A stretch of DNA of 20,183 nt from Planctomycetaceae bacterium. Lineage in GTDB: Bacteria; Planctomycetota; Planctomycetia; Pirellulales; Thermoguttaceae. Location: positions 1 to 20,183 of the forward strand of contig WRCR01000017.1 in assembly GCA_009783865.1 (NCBI GenBank), written 5' to 3'. Made by a program: the position numbers and the translations under genes. Of this stretch, positions 1-7,371 are shown piece by piece; position 1 is the stretch's first letter, and each line of letters starts with the position of its first letter. The notes beneath the pieces are model-generated. The model ran no database searches, was not told the DNA's origin, and saw nothing but the letters and a program-made list of their open reading frames with translations.

Positions 1-364
1 ATAGATGGTCATTCTTCACACCGACCAAAGTGCTGCGCCGATATTTACATCGAAATACCTTACGCCGAAGATTTACCACAGGCAATGCGCAGACGCTCCC
101 TAACGGAAGCCCGCAGTACTTCATTACCTTTGGTTTCCTTCACTCGGCAAAGCCGTTGGTCTGTAAAGTCAACCAATCCACCACTAGGCGGCTATTGAAT
201 TGCTGACGAACTCTTAATTCATTCCATCCGGCAACGTACCGGACAGGTATTTTTAATTACGAAATTAGTGTACCATATTTTTTCGCCGATTGCAATAGAC
301 GAGAAATTTATTCTCAAGTTCGAGCCGCCGAAGTGCCGAAAGTACGCAACGACGGAGTATTTTT
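1..364. other. Gene-free stretch upstream of the barrel protein gene
   Basis: No gene could be supported here. A forward frame is open from base 1 to a stop at 196-198, but it has no recognisable start in the window and its translation is rich in Ser, Arg and Pro and matches no family I know. Two small palindromes are visible: GCTCCC-TAAC-GGAAGC at 95-110 (one imperfect pair) and TCCGG-N7-CCGGA at 227-243. The last 100 bases are AT-rich and presumably hold the promoter of the downstream gene, though no hexamer pair is convincing. The stretch may include the tail of a gene or a repeat from further left. Confidence 0.5.
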
Positions 365-1561
365 ATGTCAGAAACGATACGGATATTTTCAGTGCGGTAC
401 TTTTTGACGGCGGTTCTTTCTGCTGTTCTGGTGTTTTCCGTTTCAGGTGTGCCGGTTCAGGCGCAAACACTGCCGGACGGGCTGAATCCCTACAGCGACA
501 TCGTACCTGCGGGAATCACCATTGCTAACCGCAAGGTGTATCGGCAAGCGTTCAGCGAATTAGCCCGCGACCGCTCTTATTACGGTTATCAGCAGGAATA
601 TGGGGTGCAGGCGCAAGTTCCGACTTCAAAGACGTTTCACGTCGAATTCGTCGGACGCGGAACGGAAATCCAGCCAAACGAACCGCTTTTAGGACTGCCG
701 CTCGATAAATACGGTTTGCAGTCCTACGGCTTTCGGGCAGGCGGACTTATAAGGTCGACACCGTGCGACGCTTTCGGTATTGTATTCGGCTATGAGCGCG
801 GATTCTTCCGAAACGAGTACAATTTGCAGAATATGTTCGCTCCTTACCGAGATGATATGGACCTCGGCTTTCCCGAAATAAACGATTATACATTTATCGA
901 AGAGAGAAATTCAACCCGCTTTGACGATTATTGTTTCGGCGTGTACTACGGGAAAATAATTCAGAAAGATGTTGAGTTCCGTTCTTACATCGGCGGTGAA
1001 CATCTGCGGCATAACACCAAAAGAAATGACCAGAATAATGCTTATAATGCGGTCTACGAAGGTTCAAACTTTGAATTAAATCTCGAACTGTCAAGAAGCA
1101 TCCGCCGCTGTCCGCAAGGCGTTGTTTTCCGTCCATACATCGGAGTTGATGTTGAACATACAATGCTTGAAGCAGGAACGGAACAAAACATCGGTACCTT
1201 ATTCCGTTATTACGAAAGAACATATCTGTCACAATTGTTTATGCGGCTTGGTCTTGATTTGGAAAAGCGATGGCGGCGTTTGGAAACACATGGCGGAATC
1301 GGTCTCACCACGCTGATGCTGGGTAATACCTGTGCTAAAACAAACACGTTATATCCCGCCATTGACGGCGGAATTGAATATCCTATTTCAACCACACGGC
1401 TTGGACGCTTTTCGTTAAATTTCAAAGCCGGCGGAAATTTGTATCTGAATCAGGCGAGGACGCAATCGCTTTATGTTGAATACTTTGCGGATATACATAC
1501 AGACCGCACCGGCAGTCCCGCTGTTCATACCGGTTCATTCGGTTACGCTGTCCGATATTGA
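365..1561 (+). CDS. Predicted outer-membrane beta-barrel protein, autotransporter-barrel-like
   Basis: This 398-residue exported protein is of unknown specific function. Seen: an N-terminal signal peptide (residues about 1-33, a hydrophobic core then V-Q-A before Gln), then alternating hydrophobic and polar residues rich in Tyr, Phe, Gly and Arg. Amphipathic strands run from about residue 120 to the end. The chain closes with GSFGYAVRY, an aromatic C-terminal residue on a final beta strand as in outer-membrane barrels and autotransporter translocator domains. No passenger domain is present beyond about 80 residues. The ATG at 365 has a GGAG Shine-Dalgarno sequence at 354-357 with 7-nt spacing. 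It is a single gene, convergent with the kinase gene. The barrel call is inferred from composition and the C-terminal signature. It could instead be a non-barrel secreted beta-sandwich protein. Confidence 0.6.
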   Translation: MSETIRIFSVRYFLTAVLSAVLVFSVSGVPVQAQTLPDGLNPYSDIVPAGITIANRKVYRQAFSELARDRSYYGYQQEYGVQAQVPTSKTFHVEFVGRGTEIQPNEPLLGLPLDKYGLQSYGFRAGGLIRSTPCDAFGIVFGYERGFFRNEYNLQNMFAPYRDDMDLGFPEINDYTFIEERNSTRFDDYCFGVYYGKIIQKDVEFRSYIGGEHLRHNTKRNDQNNAYNAVYEGSNFELNLELSRSIRRCPQGVVFRPYIGVDVEHTMLEAGTEQNIGTLFRYYERTYLSQLFMRLGLDLEKRWRRLETHGGIGLTTLMLGNTCAKTNTLYPAIDGGIEYPISTTRLGRFSLNFKAGGNLYLNQARTQSLYVEYFADIHTDRTGSPAVHTGSFGYAVRY

Positions 1562-1945
1562 GGTTTGCGTTGTTCCTTACTTAAACAGCAAATCGTTGCA
1601 TTTTTATCACTAGAGTTGTTCGGGAACCGGCAATCCTGCGTTGGCGGGAATCCAGAGGAACTGGTATAACCTTTTACGTCTAGATTCCCGCTTTCGCGGG
1701 AATGACGGTTTTGGAGTTTCCGAACAAAATAACCTCAGTAGCCCAAAGCGTCTCACACCGACAAATTAATTACCTAATTATTTATATGGTCATAAAATTA
1801 GGTTTGATTTCGGACGGCATTCATTGCTACTTAGGTTTTTTAGTTAAGGAAAATTAGGTTCACTTGGCAAACTTCAACTATTTCCGTGTTATCTATTTTT
1901 CTAACTTTAATCTCCGTGTTTTCAGTGGTTAATGGACCCAAAGTT
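1562..1945. other. Gene-free convergent intergenic region
   Basis: This stretch separates the 3' ends of the barrel gene and the kinase gene. It holds a weak hairpin with a T tract just past the barrel gene (GCAA-ATCG-TTGC then ATTTTT, 1588-1605), which may be a poor terminator. Next comes the 112-bp inverted-repeat element at 1616-1727. The rest is AT-rich, with an inverted pair ACCTAATT (1772-1779) and AATTAGGT (1796-1803). The only forward ORF starting with ATG that I noted, at 1786-1857, has 23 codons and no ribosome-binding site. Confidence 0.6.
1616..1727. repeat. 112-bp inverted-repeat element with a dRS3-like core
   Basis: The ends are inverted copies, TTGTTCGGGAA (1616-1626) and TTCCGAACAA (1718-1727), differing by one G. 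Inside, GCGGGAATCCAG (1644-1655) faces CTAGATTCCCGC (1680-1691) with one mismatch. A perfect hairpin, ATTCCCGC-TTTC-GCGGGAAT, occupies 1684-1703. That core fits the ATTCCC-N8-GGGAAT pattern known as dRS3 in Neisseria, and very similar sequences occur dispersed in many unrelated bacteria. No ORF lies inside and no clear target-site duplication was found, so it resembles a non-autonomous, MITE-like repeat. Copy number in this genome cannot be seen from one window. Confidence 0.65.
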
Positions 1946-4156
1946 TTACAGTTTGCGTTCTTTATCTGAGTTTTTCTTCAGAGCATCACGGGCTTGCTTG
2001 ACAAGTTCTTCAGCCCAAGGGCGGTCTTTGTAAAGTTCAATTAATCCTCTGTAAATTGCTGCCGAATGTTCCGGTGTGGTTTTTTCCAACTGCCGCGCTT
2101 CGGAAAGCCGCTGTTCCAACAGATGTTTTTGGTCGGCGATTATTGACGAAACATCGTTTTCTAGTTTGCGCAGCCGCTGTCTGGCAACTTCGAGACATTG
2201 ATTCGGACGGGACGGACGGGAACGCTGTCTTTCGCCGGAACTTGAATTGCTTTCATTTCCGTATAAATCAAGCAGTGCTTGCAGTTTAATTACTGTTAAT
2301 TCAGGATTTGTTTTTACCGTTGCAACGGCTTCAAGATAATCCCGCTCGATGGGAATCAGTTTTTGCATGCCTGTCAGTTGCAGACGGCGTTCCAATTCCC
2401 TTTCCTTATTCACCAAAGCAAGTTGGTCTTCCAAAAAACGGACTTGTTCCGCCTTCGGGTGGTTTGGGTAAAGTTCCAGAAAATCTTTTATGTCTTTAGA
2501 AACTGACGGCGGGGCTTTTGGTAATTCAATAGAATCGTCTTCCGACTGTTTTTGGACTAACTGCTCGTCGTTGATGTTAAGGGCGGCGGTAATTCTTTTG
2601 TAAAGTTTGTCCGGCGGTATCGACTGTATAGAATACCAGACCGCAACGCCGATTAAAATCAAACTGATAGAGGCAAATATAATTTCCAACGAAATGGCAG
2701 GACGTTTTTCCCTGTTAGAGTCGTACGATTCATATTCCTTGTCATCAATTTTGACAAATCGGCTCGATAATTCCGGCGTAGACGTAGTTTGTGATGACGC
2801 TTTTTCAGTGACATGCTTGTTGGAACTGTTTTCGTAGTGAGATGTCTGCGAAGAAGGTCCGCTGTCATTTTTCAGTCCATACGTATCCGGTTCTTTGTTC
2901 TGCGGTGCTTCCGCATTTTTACTCAATTCTGCACTGGAATGTTCGCTGGTCGGAACAGGCGGCGGTCCCTGTAATTTAGAATCCGAAATTTTCTCATCGG
3001 TTTCGCGTAATAAGCCGTTGTCTTGCGATGTATCGCTTTTCGGTGCTATTCCGGTTGCTAATGAAAAATCACCGGTTGCTGCGTAATGGTCTGCACCGTA
3101 TTGAATCAACGTAGGATTTACGGTGTCACCGCCTTGTTGCCCAAAGGAATCCGCCAAAGAAGTGATATTGGTTTTCTTCGGAATCGGCGGTGCAGGCGGC
3201 ATATCTTCGCGGTTATCCTGACGGCTGCTTTCCTGTCCGCCGGAATCTATTCCTGCTTTGCCTAAACCAGAGGGGCGTTGAAAAACATCCGGCATTTCTG
3301 CCAAGGGCTTGACGGTAATCAGTTCCGGTGAACCGATGAGGGCTTGCAGCAGGGACTGAAAACGTTTTGTGAGAAGATACATGTTGGCAGGACGCTCTTC
3401 CGGATTTATTTTCAGCATATCGAAGATTATTGTCTCCAATTCTTCTGGAACGTCTGTCCGAAAATCGTGGAACCTCTCCATTGTACCGGATTGATGTTTT
3501 CGGACTACTTCAACAAGATTTTTTGCTGAAAACGGCGGCTTGCCGATAACCAGTGCATATAAGACCGCTCCGAGAGAATAAATATCGCTTTTATATCCCA
3601 GCGGCGCAGCGAGTGCCTGTTCGGGCGACATATATTCCAGCGTTCCGACAACGGAATTGATTTCGGTCAACCGCTGTGAACCGAAGTATTGGGCTATGCC
3701 GAAGTCGGAAAGTTTAACTTGCCCGTTTTCGTCCAGCATAATGTTGGCGGGTTTAATATCACGATGTGTTATGCCGCGGTCATGCGCGTGTTTGAGAGCA
3801 AGCGACATCACGAGTCCGATTTTTGCAACTTCGTACCATTCAAATACTCGGCGTTTCTTTAGTTCCTGATACAAACTTTTTCCCTGTACGTATTCCATTA
3901 CGTAGTACAGCAGACCGGCTTCTTCCCCGAAACCGTAGAGCCGGACAATGTTGGGATGCCGCAGATGTTTTAGTGTATCAATTTCTAATTCAAATCGGCT
4001 GTGCAATTCTTCGTTGTCTTCGAGGGTTGACAATAGTACTTTAACTGCGACTACATCGCCGGTTTTTTCGTCAACACCTTGATAGACCGCACCCATTCCG
4101 CCGCGACCGAGTATGGTGCCGATGTTATAGGGTCCAAGTTTTTCCGGCTGCATCAT
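1946..4156 (-). CDS. Transmembrane Hanks-type serine/threonine protein kinase
   Basis: This 736-residue protein should phosphorylate Ser/Thr on protein targets at the inner membrane. The kinase domain (residues about 8-270) has the glycine loop GRGGMG (17-22), the ATP lysine K39 in VAVK, the catalytic loop HRDIKPAN (131-138), DFG (151-153) and SPEQ (177-180), so it should be active. A long Pro/Ser/Gln-rich linker (about 290-485) leads to one membrane helix near 488-510. The C-terminal part beyond it (about 515-736) is helical, charged and TPR-like or coiled-coil, and probably periplasmic. The ATG at 4156 is chosen because AGGA at 4165-4168 lies 8 nt upstream. An upstream in-frame TTG at 4186 would fall at the predicted transcription start. 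The gene is transcribed alone, divergent from the propeller/cytochrome gene. No phosphatase or FHA partner lies nearby. Confidence 0.93.
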   Translation of the reverse strand: MMQPEKLGPYNIGTILGRGGMGAVYQGVDEKTGDVVAVKVLLSTLEDNEELHSRFELEIDTLKHLRHPNIVRLYGFGEEAGLLYYVMEYVQGKSLYQELKKRRVFEWYEVAKIGLVMSLALKHAHDRGITHRDIKPANIMLDENGQVKLSDFGIAQYFGSQRLTEINSVVGTLEYMSPEQALAAPLGYKSDIYSLGAVLYALVIGKPPFSAKNLVEVVRKHQSGTMERFHDFRTDVPEELETIIFDMLKINPEERPANMYLLTKRFQSLLQALIGSPELITVKPLAEMPDVFQRPSGLGKAGIDSGGQESSRQDNREDMPPAPPIPKKTNITSLADSFGQQGGDTVNPTLIQYGADHYAATGDFSLATGIAPKSDTSQDNGLLRETDEKISDSKLQGPPPVPTSEHSSAELSKNAEAPQNKEPDTYGLKNDSGPSSQTSHYENSSNKHVTEKASSQTTSTPELSSRFVKIDDKEYESYDSNREKRPAISLEIIFASISLILIGVAVWYSIQSIPPDKLYKRITAALNINDEQLVQKQSEDDSIELPKAPPSVSKDIKDFLELYPNHPKAEQVRFLEDQLALVNKERELERRLQLTGMQKLIPIERDYLEAVATVKTNPELTVIKLQALLDLYGNESNSSSGERQRSRPSRPNQCLEVARQRLRKLENDVSSIIADQKHLLEQRLSEARQLEKTTPEHSAAIYRGLIELYKDRPWAEELVKQARDALKKNSDKERKL

Positions 4157-4164
4157 GATTAAAA

Positions 4165-4168
4165 TCCT
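4165..4168 (-). promoter_or_regulatory. Ribosome-binding site setting the kinase start
   Basis: On the minus strand AGGA ends 8 nt before the ATG at 4156 and 11 nt before a second ATG at 4153. This favours 4156 over the upstream TTG. Confidence 0.6.
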
Positions 4169-4194
4169 GAAATTTGCGAAACACAATCCTCGTT

Positions 4195-4223
4195 ATGATA
4201 TATTTTTGATTGGCGTTTGTCAA
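4195..4223 (-). promoter_or_regulatory. Sigma70-type promoter of the kinase gene
   Basis: On the minus strand a perfect TTGACA -35 box (4218-4223) is followed by exactly 17 nt and TATCAT as -10 (4195-4200). The expected transcription start near 4188 gives a leader of about 32 nt before the ATG at 4156. It is among the strongest promoter matches in the window. Function is inferred from sequence only. Confidence 0.7.
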
Positions 4224-4253
4224 GCCGGTTAGCCGGCGGTTCGTAGAACCGCC
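4224..4253. repeat. Two overlapping palindromes between divergent promoters
   Basis: GCCGG-TTAG-CCGGC (4224-4237) overlaps GGCGGTTC-GTA-GAACCGCC (4235-4253), both perfect. They lie between the -35 box of the kinase promoter (4218-4223) and that of the cytochrome gene (4267-4272). They could be an operator serving both genes, or members of the dispersed palindrome family seen elsewhere in this window. A terminator is unlikely because no T tract follows on either strand. Confidence 0.55.
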
Positions 4254-4266
4254 CAAAAAACACCGC

Positions 4267-4295
4267 TTGCATTTTTTTTCGTTTTTTGCGATAAT
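4267..4295 (+). promoter_or_regulatory. Sigma70-type promoter of the propeller/cytochrome gene
   Basis: TTGCAT (-35, 4267-4272), a 17-nt spacer and GATAAT (-10, 4290-4295). Transcription would begin near 4302, leaving a leader of about 47 nt before the ATG at 4349. It probably drives aroB as well. Confidence 0.55.
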
Positions 4296-4338
4296 ATACA
4301 GTGTCATCGGATTCCATAGCCGTTATTATCCCTGAAAT

Positions 4339-4343
4339 AGGAG
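4339..4343 (+). promoter_or_regulatory. Ribosome-binding site setting the cytochrome gene start
   Basis: AGGAG lies 5 nt before the ATG at 4349. It favours this start over an in-frame GTG at 4301, which coincides with the predicted transcription start. Confidence 0.65.
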
Positions 4344-4348
4344 AAAAA

Positions 4349-6280
4349 ATGCAGAAGTCCCATAGTTTATTATCATTAACCGTTTTGTCTTTAGTTGCTC
4401 TTGCTCCGTTTAACTGTGAACTTGCCGCCGATTACAAGGGTCCAATTGGGTTAACCCCGGCAAAAGACGGCAGCGTTATCTACGTTGTGAATTACGACGC
4501 AAACGAGATTGCCGTTCTCAACATTGCCGACAATAAAATTGTCCGCTCGTTTCCGGTCGGGAAAAATCCCACTTCGGCAACACTTTCTCCTGACGGTAAA
4601 ACGCTTTACGTCACGGCAGGAAATGACAAAGGTATTATTCAGACGATAGACATAGCAGCCGGTAAAGTCGTGAAGGAAGCCGCCGCCGGTCATACGCCGA
4701 CTGCTTCGGCAATTACGCCGGACGGCAAGAAACTGCTCGTGACCAACCAATTCAGTACCGATGTCTGGGAATACGACCTGCCGGACTTCAAGTTGGTCAA
4801 GAAAGTCAAAGTCGTCCGTGAGCCGCGGGGAATTGTCATCACACCGGACGGAAAGAAAGCGTTGGTGATTAACTCCATTCCGAATGATGTCGGCAATATA
4901 CCGGAAGACGAAAATGCTCTCATTGATGTTGCCGCAGAGGTTTCCGCCGTCGATATTGCATCGGGACAAGTCAAAAATATCCGTCTTCCAAACGGCAGCG
5001 GAAGTTTTCACGGTGTCTGCATTTCACCGGACGGAAGATATGTTTATCTGACGGAAATACTTGCCCGCTTTCAGATGCCGACCACGCAGGTTGAACGCGG
5101 CTGGATGAACACCAACGGTATCGGAATCATCGACACAACGAAACTTGATGACGAAAAAGGCGGCTTCGCACACACCGTTCTTCTCGATGACGTTGACAAA
5201 GGTGCCGCAAATCCTTATGGAATAACGACTTCCGCTGACGGAAAACAAATATTCGTTGCCGTCTCCGGTACAAGTGAATTGATAGTTGTTGATGCTGTCA
5301 AAATGCATGAGAAACTTGACTCACCGGCGACGAAGGAAGACAAAACCGAAGTCGCCAATCATTTAGCGTTCCTTGTCGGAATGAAAAAACGCATCAATTT
5401 GGCAGGGCAAGGTACAAGACCTGTTGCGGTGGTCGGCAATAATGTTTATGTCGGCACATATTTCAACGATACGATTCAAAAAATCGAATTCTCGGAAGCG
5501 GGTATTCCGAAGATAACCGAGATTCCGCTTGGTCCCAAACCGGAGTGGACAGCAGAACGGCGCGGGGAAATTTACTGGTCAGACGCTTCGCTGTGTTTTC
5601 AGCAGTGGCAGAGTTGCGCAAGTTGTCATCCCGACGCAAGAATGGACGGTTATAACTGGGACTTGCTCAACGACGGTATGGGCAATCCTAAAAACGCAAA
5701 GAGTTTGCTTTTGGCAGATAAGACCCCGCCGTCTATGTGGGAAGGGGTTCGGGATAATCCAGAACGGGTAAGCAGAACAGCGCAGGACATTTACGGCAAA
5801 GATGTAGATAAATGGGACACGAAAACAATGGGCATTGAATGTGTCCGCAGCGGTTTCAGATTTATTCTTTTCACACCGCCGGACGAAAATGTCTGTAAAG
5901 ACATTGACGCATACATTCGTTCACTTAAACCGGTGCCGAGTCCCTATCTTGTGAACGGCAAATTGAGCGAAAAGGCAGAGCGGGGTAAGAAAATCTTTGA
6001 AGACCCGAAAGTCGGCTGTGCGGAATGTCATCCAGCACCGCTTTTCACTGACCTCAAGATGCACGATGTCAATACGAGATGCTATTACGACTACAAAGAC
6101 AATTTTGATACGCCGACACTGGTTGAGGTCTGGAGAACCGCCCCGTATATGCACGATGGACGGTACATCAATATGAAAGACGTTTTCACCAAAGGCAAAC
6201 ACGGTGATGTCCGAGGCAACATCGAAGGTCTTTCGGAAGCGCAGATAGACGATTTGGTGGAATACATTTTATCGCTGTAA
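4349..6280 (+). CDS. Exported YncE-like beta-propeller fused to a di-haem cytochrome c peroxidase-like domain
   Basis: This 643-residue protein probably acts outside the inner membrane in redox chemistry. Seen: a signal peptide (about residues 1-26), then YncE/YVTN-type propeller blades with repeated T/SPDGK motifs (about 30-400). A C-terminal half follows with two c-type haem sites, CASCH (423-427) and CAECH (557-561). A later RTAPYMHDGR stretch is typical of the MauG/CcpA di-haem peroxidase family. Known of the family: such enzymes reduce peroxide or oxidise a substrate through the two haems. The substrate here is unknown, and the propeller may bind a partner or serve as scaffold. aroB begins 2 bp after the stop, so the two are likely co-transcribed without an obvious functional link. 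No cytochrome maturation genes lie in the window. Confidence 0.88.
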   Translation: MQKSHSLLSLTVLSLVALAPFNCELAADYKGPIGLTPAKDGSVIYVVNYDANEIAVLNIADNKIVRSFPVGKNPTSATLSPDGKTLYVTAGNDKGIIQTIDIAAGKVVKEAAAGHTPTASAITPDGKKLLVTNQFSTDVWEYDLPDFKLVKKVKVVREPRGIVITPDGKKALVINSIPNDVGNIPEDENALIDVAAEVSAVDIASGQVKNIRLPNGSGSFHGVCISPDGRYVYLTEILARFQMPTTQVERGWMNTNGIGIIDTTKLDDEKGGFAHTVLLDDVDKGAANPYGITTSADGKQIFVAVSGTSELIVVDAVKMHEKLDSPATKEDKTEVANHLAFLVGMKKRINLAGQGTRPVAVVGNNVYVGTYFNDTIQKIEFSEAGIPKITEIPLGPKPEWTAERRGEIYWSDASLCFQQWQSCASCHPDARMDGYNWDLLNDGMGNPKNAKSLLLADKTPPSMWEGVRDNPERVSRTAQDIYGKDVDKWDTKTMGIECVRSGFRFILFTPPDENVCKDIDAYIRSLKPVPSPYLVNGKLSEKAERGKKIFEDPKVGCAECHPAPLFTDLKMHDVNTRCYYDYKDNFDTPTLVEVWRTAPYMHDGRYINMKDVFTKGKHGDVRGNIEGLSEAQIDDLVEYILSL

Positions 6281-6282
6281 TT

Positions 6283-7371
6283 ATGTTAAACATACCTGTA
6301 CATCTCGCATCCCGCAGTTATGACATCAAAGTCGGAGAAGGAATTCTCAGTTCCGCCGGCAGTGTTCTTGCCGCACTTGGAAAGGAACAAAAAATTTCAC
6401 GGGCGGTCATCATTACCGATGAGAACGTTTGTAAATTCGGTTATGCGGAAACGGTTTATGATTCTATTTTAGATGCCGATTTGTCATGCTCACTAATTTC
6501 CATACCGGCAGGTGAGCAGAGCAAGTGCGTTCATGAGGCAGAGTATCTTTGGAATACGCTTTTAGAATTAGGTGCCGACAGAAAGAGCGTTGTCATAACA
6601 GTCGGCGGCGGTGTTGTCGGCGACCTCGGCGGTTTCGCTGCCGCAACTTTCGCAAGAGGGATTCGGTTCTTTCAGATACCGACAACGCTTCTGGCGCAGG
6701 TTGACAGCAGTGTCGGCGGTAAAGTCGGAATTGATTTGCCGCTTGCAAAGAATATGGTCGGGGCGTTTCATCAGCCGCTTGGTGTGCTGGTCGATGTTGA
6801 CGTTCTGCAAACCTTGCCGGAAGAGCAGTATCTTTGCGGCTTGGGCGAAGTCGTGAAATATGCCGTTTCGCTGGATGCGGAACTATTCCGCTTTCTTAAA
6901 GACAATGCCGAAAAGATAAACCGGCGCGATAGAACGGTGTTGCAGCAAATCGTTGCCGACTGCTGCCGAATCAAAGCGGCAATAGTTGCGGATGACGAGC
7001 GGGAAACAACCGGTCGGCGCGCCTTGTTGAATTACGGGCATACTTTCGGACACGCCTTTGAAATTATGAGCGGTTTCACGCTGCTGCATGGTAAGGGTGT
7101 TGTGCTGGGCTCAATCTGTGCCGCTAAACTTGCTGTCAAGTTGGGAATGATAAACGAAGCACTTTTTGAACAGCATTTGGAGTTGTTCCGCTTGTTGAAT
7201 CTGCCGTTCGAATTACCGGCGGATATTGATTGGGACAGATGTTTTGCACTGATGAAGCACGACAAAAAAGCGGAATTCCAAAACGTTAAATTCGTTTTAC
7301 CGACCGGGTTGGGAACTTGCGTTCTCAAGGAAGTTCCTGATTCAACCCAGACGCTGTTCGGCCCGCAGTAA
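6283..7371 (+). CDS. aroB: 3-dehydroquinate synthase
   Basis: This enzyme converts DAHP to 3-dehydroquinate, the second step of the shikimate pathway to aromatic amino acids, in the cytoplasm with NAD and a divalent metal. The 362 residues match the usual length. Seen: the NAD-binding glycine stretch GGGVVGDLGG (108-117), DSSVGGKVGID (141-151) and GEVVKY (188-193). The metal ligands by family alignment are E189, H253 (in GHTFGH) and H269. The ATG lies 2 bp after the cytochrome gene stop and has no clear ribosome-binding site, which suggests translational coupling. The last 30 bp overlap the end of the opposite-strand permease gene. No other aro gene is near. Confidence 0.97.
   Translation: MLNIPVHLASRSYDIKVGEGILSSAGSVLAALGKEQKISRAVIITDENVCKFGYAETVYDSILDADLSCSLISIPAGEQSKCVHEAEYLWNTLLELGADRKSVVITVGGGVVGDLGGFAAATFARGIRFFQIPTTLLAQVDSSVGGKVGIDLPLAKNMVGAFHQPLGVLVDVDVLQTLPEEQYLCGLGEVVKYAVSLDAELFRFLKDNAEKINRRDRTVLQQIVADCCRIKAAIVADDERETTGRRALLNYGHTFGHAFEIMSGFTLLHGKGVVLGSICAAKLAVKLGMINEALFEQHLELFRLLNLPFELPADIDWDRCFALMKHDKKAEFQNVKFVLPTGLGTCVLKEVPDSTQTLFGPQ

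Noticed and set aside
1786..1857. 23-codon frame reading like the start of a metallophosphoesterase (LGLISD)
   Set aside because: Too short, no ribosome-binding site, no continuation of the family in any frame. Likely chance.
4157..4186. Upstream TTG start for the kinase
   Set aside because: It coincides with the predicted transcription start and would leave almost no leader. A better-spaced AGGA precedes the ATG at 4156.
4235..4253. Hairpin considered as an intrinsic terminator
   Set aside because: It lies between divergent promoters where nothing needs terminating, and no T tract follows on either strand.
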